NCBI RefSeq assembly: GCF_042186555.1
Contig: NC_133336.1
Span: 40,681,074 to 40,745,073 of the forward strand
Direction: 5' to 3'
Length of the DNA: 64,000 nt
Origin: Aquarana catesbeiana
Lineage: Eukaryota; Chordata; Amphibia; Anura; Ranidae
Positions within the stretch are counted from its first letter, which is position 1; each line of letters opens with the position of its first letter. This document shows, in pieces, positions 20,617 through 33,145 of the stretch. The notes under the pieces were generated by a model that worked only from the letters and a program-made list of their open reading frames with translations, had not been told where the DNA came from and searched no databases. Both the position numbers and the translations under genes were made by a program.

Positions 20617-22250
20617 TTGCCTCTCTGGCTCCCAGATGGTCCCATACTTGTGGTATCAATCTGTTTCAAAAGGGTACAAAACACCTCACTGGTTTCTTCC
20701 TTCAAATTAACTAAGAATTGCCCAAGGACCGTTACATTTTTAAAATGCCCTGACCCACTTCTTCTCCCAGGAAGTCGTGCTGGTACCACCACAAGACGGG
20801 TTCAAAAAAATTTTACTCCAACCTGTTCACTGCACCAAAGCCCAACTGTGGTATTTGTCTCATTCTGGACTTGAAATCCCTCAACAATTTCCTTCAAATT
20901 CCAAAATTTCACATGGAATCTGCAATCTCTGTAATTGCCTCTGAGACGAGGGCAATACATGGCATCTGTGGACTTCCAAGATGCCTATCTACATGTTCCC
21001 ATTTACCCACCTCATCAGCCATTTCTGTAATTAACATTGGTAGACAACCACTTCCAGGTTGTTGCACTGCCATTTGTCATATCCTTTGCTACCAGAGTGT
21101 TGAAAGGTCCTAGCACCTCTGCTGTCCCCTGCTCTAGAAATCAGGGCACCCAAGTCAAGACTTTCTTCTCAAGGGCTTGGCTCCCTTGCAGCCTCATAAA
21201 ATGTCCTCAAGACAATTTAGATGCTTCAGGCCTTTGGTGGGGTCAACAATTTCTTCTCTCCAGCATTTTGTCTGGAATACTTGGACACATTCCAAGCAGA
21301 AAATAGTTCTTTCTCTAAGTGCACATGCTTGAGAATTGATCTGAGAGACACTCCACATTGAGATTCTCCACCCGAGGTCTAGGCTTAATAGTAGCCGTCT
21401 TCAAAGCCAGTACCATTCACCCAGTTCCATTCAAGAACTCTCCAGAAAAATAGCTTGTAGACCTGGGGCAAGCAGGAGCCTTCTCTTTGTTTGGCAATGT
21501 GTCTGTCCAGCCAAGCAATGAACTTCCGGTCTTGGTGGATCATTACCTCAACCCTAACAGTGGGGAAGTCCTTCCTTCCCTATATCTGGAAAGTTATCAC
21601 AACAGCACAAGTCTCTCAGGTTGGGGAGGAGTGTTCCATTTTCTATCAGTCCAAGGAACATGCCCATTTAGGGAAGCCAAGCTTACTAGCAACATCTTGG
21701 AGCTCAGAGCAGTCAAGTTGACCCTAAAGCATTGGAATCCCTTCTGAAGGGGTATCCAATCGGGGGGCAGTCCCAGTAATGTCACGGTGGCTGGCTACAT
21801 CAGTCATCAAGGGAGCACCAAGAGTCTGGCTAACTTGAAGGAAGCAAACAAGATCATCTCTTGGGCAGAAACCTGCTATCCAGCAATCTCCTAAAGTCCA
21901 CATGCCATGAGTATACCGCTGGAAAGTGGATTATCTGCTGCCATTCCCTGGATCAAGAGGAATGGGCTCTTCAACCAGATGTCTTCAATCTGATTTTCTA
22001 AAATTAGGGCATTCAGGATGTGGACACCCTAGCCTCCAGATTCAACAAACCAGGCATCCGCTAGCTCTAGTCTCAGATGCCTTGATAATCCTGTGGTCTC
22101 AGTTTAGGCTAATTTACGCCTTCCCTCAAGTGCAAATTTTATCACGTCTGCTCAGAGTAAGAAAGAAAGATGGTGACTCTTAATTGCTACAAACTGGCCC
22201 AAAAGAACCTGACATACTCTAGCAGATGACCCCTGGGCTCTTCCCTATAG
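20617..22250 (+). pseudogene. DIRS-like reverse transcriptase / RNase H pseudogene
   Basis: Frames hop, but order and motifs are clear. SLNNFLQIPKFHMESAISVI (RT finger/palm start) is at about 20871, VDNHFQVVALPF at about 21040, SLSGWGGVFHFLSVQGTC and SNILELRAVKLTLKHWNPF (RNase H) at about 21590-21745, and HPLALVSDALIILWSQFRLI at about 22060-22110. These are typical of amphibian DIRS-1-like pol. The YxDD active-site block expected around 21140-21200 is not readable (the text there is TQVKTFFSRAWL), so the enzyme is dead. At least three frameshifts and several stops are present. Confidence 0.75.
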
Positions 22251-22507
22251 GCCAGATCTGCTATAACGGCATAGCTGCTTAAACTCAGCTGTTAAAGGGG
22301 CATTTCTGAGTTTGAGACTTTTACCTTGCTAAACGAAAAAAAAGACCCTTCCAAGAAGATTATTGCACCTGAATTATTTTTGTCTGGTGTGAACACTGGC
22401 ACATCAGCCTCTGTACCTCACATTCTGGCCTTCCTGCAATCAGATCTTGACCAAAAATTGGCCTTAAGTACTCCTAAAAGTCAAGTGTCGGCCTTATCCA
22501 TTCTTTC

Positions 22508-22995
22508 TTAAAGCGGGGGTCCACCTATCTATGGTTTTTTTTTTTGTTTTTTTTTTTTGAGTTAATTCACAAACTTTTCTTCTCAGCATTACATACTCAC
22601 ATATTGTGTGTAATATGTCCGCCTGTGTCAGATTTCGTCGGAAAGAATAACTTATATTATTCACTGTAGGCGGTTTCCATCTTCATTGTGGGCATTTGAA
22701 GCCCACAAGCATTTATTTCCTGGATGTGGTGAATGCTGTGCTCCCAGCATTCACCGCTCGTTCCCGCACATGCTCAGTGGCATCCTGGGAAGCCTGAGAC
22801 TAGCTCCCAGGAGTCTGGGAGAGGCTAGAAACACGCCTACTCCCACGGGAGGAGAACCAGGAAGTGCAAAGAAGAATAGAAAAATAAAAGGTAATTACGG
22901 CGATTTAAATTTTTTTAAATGGCATGTCAGCATCTAGGCAAGGAAGAGAATACATACAGATATTGTTCAAAATTTGGGTGGAACTCCGCTTTAAA
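22508..22995. mobile_element. MITE nested in DIRS copy A
   Basis: The inverted ends are TTAAAGCGGGGGTCCACC and GGTGGAACTCCGCTTTAA. The same ends occur at 27404-27870. It separates the DIRS pol 3' part from the downstream region, so it is younger than the DIRS copy. The exact target duplication is obscured by the palindromic TTAAAG. Confidence 0.7.
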
Positions 22996-24376
22996 GGCCT
23001 CACTTTAAAAGAGCCCCGTATCTCGTATTAAGCCCCCCTTGCAGCCCTCTGTGCTTCCTTGGTAACTTAAATTGGTTCTCTTTGCTCTGCAGAACCCCCC
23101 CCCCCCCTTTTAACAGGGATATTCCCCCTAGAAGATCTCTTGCAAAATGTCTTTTTTTTTTTTTGTCATCACATCTGCCAGACATGTTTTTGAACTGGCA
23201 GCCTTTTCCTGTGAAGAGGCTTTCCTCATACTTCACAATGACAAGGTTGTTCTATGCCCAAAGGCATCCTTTGTTCCAAAAGTGGTCTTTGCATAACACC
23301 TCAATGAGGATGTTGTCCTCACATCCTTATGCCCTGCTCCTAAGCATCTAAAGGAAATCTCTCTACACTGCCTGGACTTAGGCAGAGCCATTAGAGTATG
23401 CATCAAGGTTACTGTTTTAGTAAGATGGATTCCCTCTCTTGTCGTGTTTGCTGGACATTGCAAGAGACACCCTGCTTCAAAGTCCACTATAAATAAATAG
23501 GAAATCTGATTGCAAGAACATACATTTTCAAAGAGAAATCTCCTGTGCTTTTACACACTCATTCCACCAAGATCGATGGGGGTTTCATATCCATTACCAC
23601 ACCAAATCTCTGTAGCCCCGTTGTGTAAGGCTACCATCTGGTCATTACTACTTTTACAAAGTTTTACCAGGTGAATGTCTAATCTTCTGCTGATTTAAGC
23701 TTTTGGCCGCAAGGTTCTCGCAGTGACTCTTTGAGGTTGGGCCTTCTGACTTTTACTGGACCCGTTGGCACAGTCTTGTTTGCCTCATTGTTACCCACCC
23801 TTCTTGTTCATTGCTTGGGGGTGTCCCATGGTGTATGAATATTTTATCTGTGTCCTGTACTGTATGATTAAGAAATTTTTGACTTGTCTGTAATTTTTAC
23901 ATTGGAGTACAGTACAGGACACCCTCCTTTCCATTCCTTGGTTTACTCTGCATTGCTTAAGGCCTCACGCAGTAGGGTAGGATTATTGGAGAGATGCCCA
24001 GGAGGCATGTCCTCTAAAGCTTTGCCAATGTCCAGTCACCTGAAGGTACATGCCTACAACCCATGGTGTATGAATATTCTACGTGTGTCCTGTACTGTAG
24101 TCCAAGTTATGGAATTCACTGGAAAGTCAAAATTCCTCTTTTTAATGCATGAACAATGGTGCATTGGAGTTTCTCCACAACTCCTCATTACATTACCAGG
24201 AGTCACACCCGCACAGAATCAATGTGGTGCATTGAATGAAAAACTATTTTTGTGTGTTAACGCTTTGAATAGTGTAAAGGGGCCCTAATACATTGGTCCG
24301 CCTTCTCATATTGATCTAAGCATCTATAAAAACATTCTAGTTCCGCTTTTGAGAGCCATGTTAAATATTTCAACAG

Positions 24377-24497
24377 ATCCTTCAAGAAGAGGCGACTTAG
24401 AAATTTTGGGTTATTGTATGATTCAGTGGCTCTGTGGCAAGCTGCCTTGGGAAGACAAGTTAACGGACCCAAGTTATGTTACCAGCTCAAAAATAAG
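24377..24497 (+). CDS. VRK1: VRK1 exon f (C-lobe)
   Basis: It reads PSRRGDLEILGYCMIQWLCG then KLPWEDKLTDPSYVTSSKI. SRRGDLEILGYCMIQWL and LPWE are VRK C-lobe hallmarks (alpha-F region). The codon joined from the previous exon is Asn, where human VRK1 has Ala. The acceptor is caacag and the donor is gtatgt. It enters and leaves with 2 nt. Confidence 0.95.
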
Positions 24498-24869
24498 GTA
24501 TGTCTGTCCTATAACCTTTACTGCAAGTGTAAAATCTGCTTAATACTGAACTCTGAAAATGTAGTTACCCTTGCAGTTGTGCTTTCTGCACTGCGAGAGC
24601 TAGATGCTCGTTTTTGCCCATGGTACCAGTAAAAAGTTTTACTCCCTTTTATTCCTCGCTTCCACTGGCAACCAGTGTTCCTCTTCTACATGTAACATTA
24701 TGGGTAGACTGTTACAATGCAGGACTACTGATCTTGCATTGTATGTGATGACATCAGAGTGCCTGTGACCAACGGAATGGCAAAGAAAAATTACTTGGAA
24801 AATACCAGTCAAAGCCTGCAGGAACAGGGCATTAGGTATGTAATTCTGTTTTTATATGATAACCTAGAT

Positions 24870-25617
24870 CACATGTGTCAAACACAAGGCCTGCAGGCCA
24901 TATCTGGCCCGCTAGGCCATTTCATGTGGCTCTTGCACCAAGGGCATTTTTTCAGCCTGAATGTGACAGAATGGAGTTCTGCCACCTCCGACTCGTCCTC
25001 AGCTCACTGCTGGCACTTGTAAGCACAGAAGTCTTCTGTGGTTACAAGGACAGCTTTCCTCTTGGTGGCTCGCACAGATACCTGCCTGCCCTGCATTCAC
25101 AGCAGGAACAGGGGACATACAGGTGCAGAGTGGGATGGGGCATCACATGGTAAACTGCACTGTGATTGCCATCTGTGCCCGGGTGCACATAAACTGACCA
25201 ATGATCTCCTTGCAAGTGAGAGAGGTGGAGCTGTCTAAACTGCTGGGAGTTACTAGAACTGGGCAGGGTAGGTAAGATGCTAGGAAACTTTTTGGAGGTG
25301 GTTAGGGGTGCAGAGGTTAGAGCTGAGGAGGGGTGGAAGAGAGCTGAACCCTGCACACTCCTAAATCCTGCACCCTGTATGTAGCTCTCTCTTCAACTAT
25401 GCACTCCATCTGTAGTGAACCTGTGAATTCTGCACACATCGCACTCCTGGTATATTTTGCCCATTTAGTATCCTCCCACTCTGAAATGTGGTCACACCCA
25501 CTGTTCGCTGTGGCTTTGGTGGGGGGGGGAAGCTATCAGTCTTGCATATACAGAAGCCCTTTGAGGATTGCCATAATGCTGATGCAGCTCAGGATGAAAT
25601 TGAGTTTGACACCCTTG
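24870..25617. mobile_element. hAT-type non-autonomous transposon (748 bp)
   Basis: The end pair ACATGTGTCAAAC / GTTTGACACCCTTG gives a hAT-like CA(A/C)xGTGTCAAAC terminus. It is flanked by a perfect 8-bp duplication ACCTAGAT at 24862-24869 and 25618-25625. The internal text GGCCTGCAGGCCATATCTGG is common at hAT ends of this kind. No transposase is seen. Confidence 0.85.
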
Positions 25618-25625
25618 ACCTAGAT

Positions 25626-26362
25626 TTAAAAAAAAAAGCTTGGTGTTTTCCACGGAAAGGGTATCTTTAGATTTTTCGTGGAGTTCAGCTTTAATAGTTT
25701 TGAGTTATCCTTGAAAGGAAAAAAATAAATCTCTGAAAATCTGTCACTGAAAGCTTCCATTCTCTTGGCTTCTGGGCTGTGTATGAATATAAACCAATGT
25801 ACTGTAAATGAGACTGTTCAGCCAGTATGCATCTAGGTTGGGGGGGGTCATGTTTGAAGGTGACTTCTATCAGTGGTATCACACTGAGGTTTTCCACTTA
25901 GGACTTATACCTGTTTTGGAGATTTATGGTGTTTTTTTGCCCCCTTTTAAGAGTTCAGGCTTAAGATGTCTCGCTCAAATTATTTATTTGTGTCAATACA
26001 TTTTACTTGGACTGTTTTGCACCTATGCTTCAAGAAATTTTGAAATATATAAATTGTCCATGTTCCCTGAATATTCTTGAGTGAACATCTCTGTAAGTGA
26101 GTGGTAGAATACCTGCATCTCTGGACTGCTAAGTCACCAGGCACATACGTTTCATTAAAGGAAATCTGTGGGTAGGAAACCGCAGATCGAGTGCAGTTCC
26201 AGATTTGTGAGCTCCCTGGGAGCCCAGGATTGGCCAAGTTTTAAAATATTGGGCAAAGCTTTTAAAGTTGAGCTTTGCTATCCGCATAGGTTCTGTGGAA
26301 TAGGAATATCAATCTTTTAAAAAGTGCAAACTCAAATCTCCACTGTTTTATTGTAATTTCAG
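25626..26362. other. Intron 6 remainder: nothing recognised
   Basis: Ordinary intron sequence with small G and T runs; no supportable feature. Confidence 0.45.
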
Positions 26363-26421
26363 GTATTGTGATGAAATCCCAACGCTTATGAACACCTGCT
26401 TCCCTGGGAAGAAAAAGCCGG
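26363..26421 (+). CDS. VRK1: VRK1 exon g (short C-lobe exon)
   Basis: With the joined Arg codon it reads YCDEIPTLMNTCFPGKKKP, equivalent to the human 19-residue exon (YRENI...FPEKNKP). The acceptor is atttcag and the donor is gtatga. It enters with 1 nt and leaves with 1 nt. It is too small to be found as an ORF but is fixed by phase and alignment. Confidence 0.92.
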
Positions 26422-26952
26422 GTATGATCATAATTACAGTATAGAAACTTCAATTAACATACCTTATCTTGTATTAAATGGGAAGGGGCTGTATGATCGA
26501 GGGCTCCTAGCATAGTACCTGGTGTAGTGGTCCCACTACTGTACAATGGAGGGGATAAGCAGGGATAGCTGGGTGCTGTAAATATGTGCATCACTTTGCT
26601 CCACACTAAATGCTGTGTGAAAGCACTTCTTTATATTTTTTCCAAGGAACGTCATAAAGCTTAGACATGGGCGAATGTCAGACTGGTCTGACAGGCAAAG
26701 CATCAACACTTCTTCCTAATGCCAACACTTGCCAGCCTCTTACAAATTGTTGTTGGCCAGTGGGGAAACTCATCATGTGCTGATGAGCCAGTAGGAATAT
26801 GAGGAACCTGAACTCTCAATACCCTACATGTCAAAGCTTGGGCTTGTCTGAAGGTTTTTTTTCAAGCTGCTACCAGGTGTGTGCATTCAAATCTATTGGC
26901 CCAAGTTTAGACCAGCAAAGGATTTTTTACTTTGTTTCTAGAAATGGAGGCT
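26422..26952. other. Intron 7, first part: nothing recognised
   Basis: No clear repeat ends or coding content. Confidence 0.4.
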
Positions 26953-27376
26953 CTTTAAAGGATAAGTTCACATTTTAACAAAAAATACCGGTAAAAAAAA
27001 ATGTGCATTTATTTTTTTTGTTTTGTTTCTGGGGCCTCTAAAGCGTTTCACCAGCGATCAGAAGATCGTTGGTGCCATGCAGGTCTCCTGCAGTCCTGTC
27101 AGTGTGTCTGTGTGCCCATTGTACGGGCAAGCAGATGCAATCTGACTCTATGAAATACCACAGCACTACAATTCGCCGTGGTAGTTCATTGAAAACTACA
27201 AGCCGAAAGCTACAAAGGCTGTCAGGACTTGTAGTTTTCTATTTAGAGGACAATGAATGAGTGACGTGGGCGGAGACCCGCTCGGCCACATTTTAAAAAA
27301 AAATTGTGACAGCAGGGGCCGGTCCATTCGTAACATGTTACACCCTAACATGTTGGGAAAGATGAACTTTTTAAAG
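26953..27376. mobile_element. MITE related to the fragment at 1-200
   Basis: The ends CTTTAAAGGATAAGTTCAC and GATGAACTTTTTAAAG are inverted. The interior shares TGGTAGTTCATTGAAA, CTGTCAG and GTGGGCGGA with the fragment at the window start (opposite strand). Confidence 0.6.
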
Positions 27377-27403
27377 TGATATATTTTTTTTTTTTGTTGT
27401 TTG

Positions 27404-27870
27404 CTTAAAGCGGGAGTCCGGCGACCAATCTTTTTTTTTTTTTTGGTCATTGAGACACTTTGCTAACCCCAAAATAATACTCAGTTTGGGTGTAATATTT
27501 CCGCCTCTGTCTGTTTTCGTACTGAAGAATAACTTAAAAAATGTGATGCTGGCTGTTTCCATCTTGCTTGTGGGCATGTGAAGCCCACAAGCATTGATTT
27601 CCTGGATGCGGTGAATGCTGTTCATTCACAGCTTGTTCACACTGAATCTTGGGAAGCCTGACACTAAGCTCCCAGGAGACAGTGCGGCGCCAGGGAAAGG
27701 CAATGAACACGCCTACTCCCATGGGAGGAGAGACAGGAAGTGCCACAATAAAGTACAATATAAAGATAATTACAGCGATAAAAAAATTTTCGTGCGGCAT
27801 TTGAACATCTATGCAATTAACTGAAGGGGGTAAGATTAAGTTAAAAATTTGAGTGGAACCCCGCTTTAAA
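27404..27870. mobile_element. CTTAAAGCGG-family MITE
   Basis: The ends CTTAAAGCGGGAGTCCGG and GTGGAACCCCGCTTTAA are the same family as 22508-22995. The interior also matches (GTGGGCATGTGAAGCCCACA, GAATGCTGTTC, CCTACTCCCATGGGAGGAG). Confidence 0.75.
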
Positions 27871-28212
27871 GCGGAGTTCCACCCAAAAGTGGAACTTCCG
27901 CTCATTTGTCTCCTCTTCCCCTCTGGTGCCACAATTGGCACCTTTTGGGGGGGAGGGGGGACAGGATACCTGTCTTTGACAGGTATCCTGTTCCCACTTC
28001 CGAGAGTCCGGGTCACGGCCCGTGACATAACCGCGGGGCTCTCTTCTCCTCTCCCCGTCGCCGGACCAGTAGGAGAGAGGAGCGGGGCCTCGCACATGTG
28101 CAGTAGGGTTCCCGGCGTGACGCCATAAGGCTACACTGCTGGGTACCCTTACCCGAAATTGGTGGCGGCAGCACCCGACAGCTGATGGAAACATCAGCTG
28201 CGGTGCCGATAG
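27866..28212. repeat. Truncated repeat beginning TTAAAGCGGAGTTCCACCC
   Basis: It abuts the previous element and starts with the same palindromic end. It contains GACAGGATACCTGTC followed by an inverted GACAGGTATCCTGTTCCCAC. The right terminus is not seen. It is GC-rich (about 28000-28120). Confidence 0.45.
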
Positions 28213-28383
28213 GTAAGATGCTAGGAAACTCAATCTAAATCTAAATTGATAGTGGTGATTACCATAAAGGCGAAGTGTTTTGAGTTCCTAGCTGTTTGGC
28301 TGTTGTGGTCACAACAAGAATAGTACCCATTTAAATGTAGATTAACTTAATTTCATTTACTGTTCTCTTCTTGCTTTCAATAG

Positions 28384-28559
28384 GTGAAATGGCAAAGTAT
28401 ATGAAGGAAATTACTCAGCTGAGCTATGACGCGAAACCTCCGTATCAGAAGTTGAGAAACATTCTTTTACAAGGTCTGAAGGCATTGGGTAGCAATGATG
28501 ATGGGAAGCTGGACTTTCCTGCTACACAGAATGGACATGTCCCTGCAAAAGATCGAAAG
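28384..28559 (+). CDS. VRK1: VRK1 exon h (C-lobe end and linker to the tail)
   Basis: After the split Gly it reads EMAKYMKEITQLSYDAKPPY then QKLRNILLQGLKALGSNDDG and KLDFPATQNGHVPAKDRK. LLQGLKAxGSxDDGKLD is the VRK1-specific end of the kinase domain. The acceptor is caatag and the donor is gtatgt. It leaves in phase 0. Reading through the donor would add VCLWNLYSLL and stop. Confidence 0.95.
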
Positions 28560-28639
28560 GTATGTCTATGGAATCTGTACAGCTTATTATAGGATGGTTA
28601 TAGTTGGTGTAGATCTACAGGTGCATGAAAAACAGTATT

Positions 28640-30380
28640 TCTCGTCTCTTGAGGGACAGTCTTTTTAACCTTTTTGGGTTATACTGCTACCTACAGTATG
28701 ATTGAACACTAGCAGTTAAAAGCTATAGACCAGCCCGGCATAACCACTACTTCACCCCCCCCCCCCCCCCTATTGTTCTAAAAGGATGGACATCTTTTCT
28801 GTAGCTCTTCTTCTTTTCTTTTTTTGTTTTGTTTGTTTCTACTGCAATTTTTTTTTCCTTTTTTCTTCTCTACACCTCTGCTGGGGCTTTATTTCCTTGA
28901 TTGCAGCATTCTGGTGTAGTTGTCCTCGTTTTGGGTTTTGGAGTATCTCACCCTCACTCTGAAAGACTGGACGTTGCAGGGATAGCCTGAAAGTAACCTT
29001 TGGGCACAGTGCGCCTCATAGAGCACTTTCCTGACTCTGTTTCAGGCACCTGCAGAGCGCTTTCCTGGTCCAGACTTGCTGGCATTGAGGTCATCCTTGC
29101 CCTATCCCTAAGAACTCATTATGTGAATAGGCCAGTCAGGCTGAGCACCGGCAACTACCCCAGTTCACAGGATACCATTATTCTTTGTTCCTGACGGTTT
29201 TGCTGTGCAAGTATTTAAAACTCTGGGATTCACCTCTGATGCATACATGTGCTCTTTACCGCTATACATTGTTGAGGAAGCAGCTCCCTGCTTCTGCTGG
29301 CAAGGAGCCATGTGGAACTTCGATTTGTTCCTGCTGCTCGTTTACTGTGACCTGGCCATCCGGCCCTCATCTGCTACCAGCTGGCTGCGTTTTGTGAGTG
29401 CTTGAAGCCTTGCCTTATACCCTGAGACTTAAAGTAGAACTATAGGTAAAACTTTTTTTTTTTTTGGATAGTTTTGCCATCTGTGTCCCATTGGGGAGAT
29501 TTCCCTTCACTTCCTGTCCCATAGGCATGACAGGATGTGAGATAAGCCCTGCAAATTAAGGGACTCTCTTGGAGGAGCCCCCAAGGTCACCAGAACTAGT
29601 ATCCCCAAAAAATTGGCCTTGACTTATACTTTAGAGCTTGTACACATGAGCTAAAAATCGTCAGGTTCAGCAGGAGCTTATCCTGATCCCTCAGAAATCA
29701 TCTCTGGAACTCCTTATTTGGAGTATCTGGTTCTCTTCTTGTTCCTTTGCACAGGAGAAAACATCACACTCTGGTGTCAGATCTGAACTCTGCAGTCTAG
29801 GAGCAGTTTTCCTCTCTGCTTCTGCTGAGGCTTAGGGCTGGTGGTAGCCTTTCAAGGCCATTCTATTTGACAATCTAGACCTCTACAATTCAACGTTCCG
29901 TCATCTAGGTACAGGACGATCCAGTTACTGGATAGACCACACCCTTGTTAGTTTTGAAAAAATTTGATTGGCACAAAGGATGTTGTACTTTATAAAAAGG
30001 AATTTGTTGTAAGTAATAGACCGATTTGTCTATCAAGGGCTTGGGCCTTTAGAAGTTTAGACTGGAGCTGGGAAGTCGTTCCTTTTTCATTTAGAGGAAC
30101 CTCACAGCGGATGCAAGCCTGTTGTCAGTGTGCAGGGCACATGGTCATCAGCGAAGTCTCATCTTCTGATCAACATCCCTGAATTTTGCATGATTTTCTT
30201 ATGTAAACCTACTAGTGTATAGCCATCGTATCTAATATCCACTGCTTCTATCAGAAAAGCTGATTTCCTTTGTCATCCCTGGTGGACTCTCTGTAAGGGT
30301 GCACCAACTTCATTCCATCAGCTTTTGGTGGCCTAGGCAAACCATCATTCATTTTGTGGTCTCAAGGATTAGACTCCACC
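28640..30380 (+). mobile_element. DIRS-like retroelement copy B (strongly decayed)
   Basis: The left part GTTATACTGCTACCTACAGT matches copies A and C. Near 30131 the text reads VQGTWSSAKSHLLINIPEF, homologous to the RNase H block VQGTCPFREAKLTSNILELR of copy A. Internal order and right end are unclear. The copy has many stops and no usable frame. A C homopolymer lies at about 28755-28770. Confidence 0.5.
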
Positions 30381-30446
30381 CTTTTACTGTTGGGCAAATG
30401 TTCATTTTAAATTACTTTTTAACACCTATTTGTGAAAATTGAATAT

Positions 30447-30917
30447 TTTAAAATGATTGTAAAGTCCCAAGGTTTTTCACCTTAATGCATTCTATGCATT
30501 AAGGCGAAAAACCACCTGTGCTGCACCTCCCCCCAGAACACCTGCCCTCCCCTTTTTTCTTATCTGAGCCCGATCCAGCAATGTGCACGAGCCCAGCGGC
30601 TGCAGCCTCTGTCTCTCTCCTCCTCATTGGACAGAATAGCCGCAGGAGCCATTGGCTCTCTCCGCTGTCAATAAAATCCCATGACATGGGAGTGGAACCG
30701 AGTCAATGGACGCAGCAGCGGGCGTGAACCAGCATGGGTGCCCCCAGGGACAGCGGCTTTCTGTGGCTGCACTCTATGAAGGGGAGGAGCCAGGAGAGCT
30801 GGCAGGGCACTCCTGAAGAGGAGGATTGGTGCTGCTATGTGTAAAACCCTTGCTCAGAGCAGGCAAGTATAACATGTTTTATTTTTTTTTTTAATTAATC
30901 TTTACAACCTCTTTAAA
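30447..30917. mobile_element. TGTAAAG-family MITE (relative of 15451-15980)
   Basis: It shares CTTAATGCATTCTATGCATTAAGG near the left and GAGCAGGCAAGTATAACATG near the right with its relatives. Here the donor-like GT is GC (30863-30864). The ends TTGTAAAG and CTTTACAACCTCTTTAAA are inverted. Confidence 0.6.
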
Positions 30918-31038
30918 CATTTTTTAACATAAAGATACATACAGGAGATGGGGTTTAAACCTGGGCGCCACGTGTGTTCATGTGAGCACGCTTAATACTA
31001 AGGATAAGGACCTGGGGAACTGGATCCCTATCACATGA

Positions 31039-31926
31039 TTAACCACTTCAATACAGAGCAATCCCCCCCACCCCCCTTCCTGCCCAGGCCAATTTTCAGC
31101 GCTGTCGCTGTTTAAATGACAATTGCTTGGTCATGCTACGCTGTACCCAAACAGAATTTTTATAATTTTCTTCCCACAACTAGAGCTTTCTTTTGGTGGT
31201 ATTTGATCACCTCTGCGTTTTTTTCATTTTTTGCTAAACAAATAAGAAAAAGACAGAAAATTAAATTAAAAAAAAAAAAGTTTTACTTCGTTTCTGTTAT
31301 AAAATTTTGTAAAATAAGCGTTTTCTCCTTCACTGATTGGTACTGATGAGGCTGTACTGCCAAGCACTGATGAGGTGGCACCACTGATGGGTGGCACTGA
31401 TATGGGCACAGATGGGTGGGCACTGGTGGACACTGGGCATCACTGATTAGGAGGCACTGGCAGGTAATGTTGGGCACACATTGGCATCGTGTGTGGGCAG
31501 ACATTGGCATCCATGGCCGCCAGGGATGCCATACCTGGTGGTCGGAAGTGGTGGCCATACCTGGTGGTCCTGGGTGGGCATCCGAGAGGGGGGGCTGCAC
31601 TGATAAACGACGCAGACACCACCCCCACCCCCCCCTTGTCAGGAGAGCAGCCGATCGGCTCTCCTCTACTCGCATCTGACGATAAACGGCTCTTCCTGTT
31701 TACATCGCCATCACCCGTGATTGGACATGGCTGATCACATGGCAAAGAGTCTCCGTCAGAGACTCTACCTAGATGGGAGTTGCACCGCAACAACGATCGC
31801 CGCAATGCGTGCCCCCGGGGGCATGCAGCGGCTTGTTATCCTGACCATGTCACATGACGTCCGATCGGGATATTGCAACCACTTTGCCGACGTCATTTTG
31901 CTATATGGCGGGCAGCAAGTGGTTAA
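31039..31926. mobile_element. piggyBac-type MITE (888 bp)
   Basis: TTAA lies at 31039-31042 and 31923-31926, with ends CCACTTCAATACAGAG and GCAAGTGG. It contains the shared AGAGCTTTCTTTTGGTGG and TGATCACCTCTGC subterminal block. The middle has short GGTGGGCACTG-type repeats (31360-31600). No transposase is present. Confidence 0.8.
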
Positions 31927-32716
31927 ATAGCCTCTGACTGGCTATCACAGTGATTATTCAATCTATACCCCATCCCTGTGTTTTCCTCTGTGAAGAGAAT
32001 AAACACCCCTACCCTCTAGGGAGGAGGACACAAAAAAAAAAAAAATTAACTAGTTCAGGGCTTGATCTAGTGGTGTTGGTGTCAATGTAGGTGCCAGTGT
32101 AAGTTAGTAGCAGTTTAAATTTTCAGTTAGTGGCACTATAAGGGCTCATTTGAAGCAAACCAAACACGTGTGAACAGGACTGTAAGCTAACTATTTTAAT
32201 TGGTGACCCCAGCTTTGATTGGCATTAAGAGTGCTCTAAAAAAGCGTGTCCAATGGCACATTTTGAAGCAAGTGTAAATGCGCAGTGTAGTCAGTGTACT
32301 TGTCAGTATCCATGGTAGTGTTAGTATCAGTGTGTTTTAGGTAAGAAGAGAAAAAGGTTTTATATTTAGTGTTGGTGTGTTTTAGATGGGACAAAAAAAA
32401 AAATTGCTATTGTTTGTTGGCCCTATTACGGGTGCAAAGAACAAATCGCACACGTGGTATCACCATGGTCATCAGGAGTAGGAGAATGTTTGTTTGTTTG
32501 TTTTTTGCAGGTTTGGTGGTGGTACATGGTAATAACAAAAATATACAGCTACATTTAAAAAAACAAATTTTTGTTTTCACTATTTTGAACCAGTTTTCCT
32601 TTGATAATAAAAAAAAAAAATAGTTGCAATGATATGTACTGTTATACTAGCGCGTGCCAAAGCTACAAAATCGGGCGTAGACATTGAGGTTTGTTTTACC
32701 CCTGGTCATGAAAGGG
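31927..32716. other. Intron 8: probable old repeats, no gene
   Basis: CACACGTGGTATCACCATGG and ATCAGGAGTAGGAGAATG near 32450 resemble the ATACCACATGTG block of the piggyBac palindromes, so part of this is likely a decayed relative. Several A runs are present. Confidence 0.35.
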
Positions 32717-33145
32717 TTAAAGAGGAAGTAAATCCTGATGGGTTTTATTTCCTCTTTATTCCCCTGCAAAGTAAAAGCATAATGGGCTAGTATGCATCGC
32801 ATTCTAGCCCATTATGTGCCACTTGCCTGCAATGTCTCCACTGCAGGAAGCATCCATCTTCACCCCTCTTCCTTCCGGGGGCCGCGGACTCAGCCTGTGT
32901 GACTGGCCGGAGTCACGTGACTCACTCCCATGCGTGCGGGAGCCGACGGTCACGGCACGGGCCCTATAGAAACGGCACGATCGTGCCCTTTCTATAGTGA
33001 GCATGCTCAGTTGACGTCGGTGCAAGCATATATGGTAAATATCTCCTAGTGCAGGTTTAAAAGATATTTTCAGTACCTACAGGTAAGCCTTATTATAGGC
33101 TTACCTGTAGGTAAGTGGTCTGTAAGGGTTTACAACCGCTTTAAA
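32717..33145. mobile_element. TTAAAGAGGAAGTAAA-type MITE
   Basis: The ends TTAAAGAGGAAGTAAA and TTTACAACCGCTTTAA are inverted. The middle holds GGGCACGATCGTGCC-like palindromic and GC-rich text. A perfect hairpin CCTACAGGTAAGCC / GGCTTACCTGTAGG lies near 33077-33112 and places CAGGTAAG on both strands. Confidence 0.6.

Larger units (their letters stand above)
19271..24100 (+). mobile_element. DIRS-like retroelement copy A (decayed)
   Basis: The left part begins near AGGGACGCAGGGTG and shares TTTTTGGGTTATACTG with copies at 28660 and 40375. The order is leader, RT/RNase H pseudogene (20617-22250), the start of a further region (22260-22505), a nested MITE, then a region with tyrosine-recombinase-like text (about 22995-23860). 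CCATGGTGTATGAATATT occurs twice near the right end (23828 and 24061), as expected for DIRS internal/terminal repeats. Boundaries are approximate. Confidence 0.6.
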
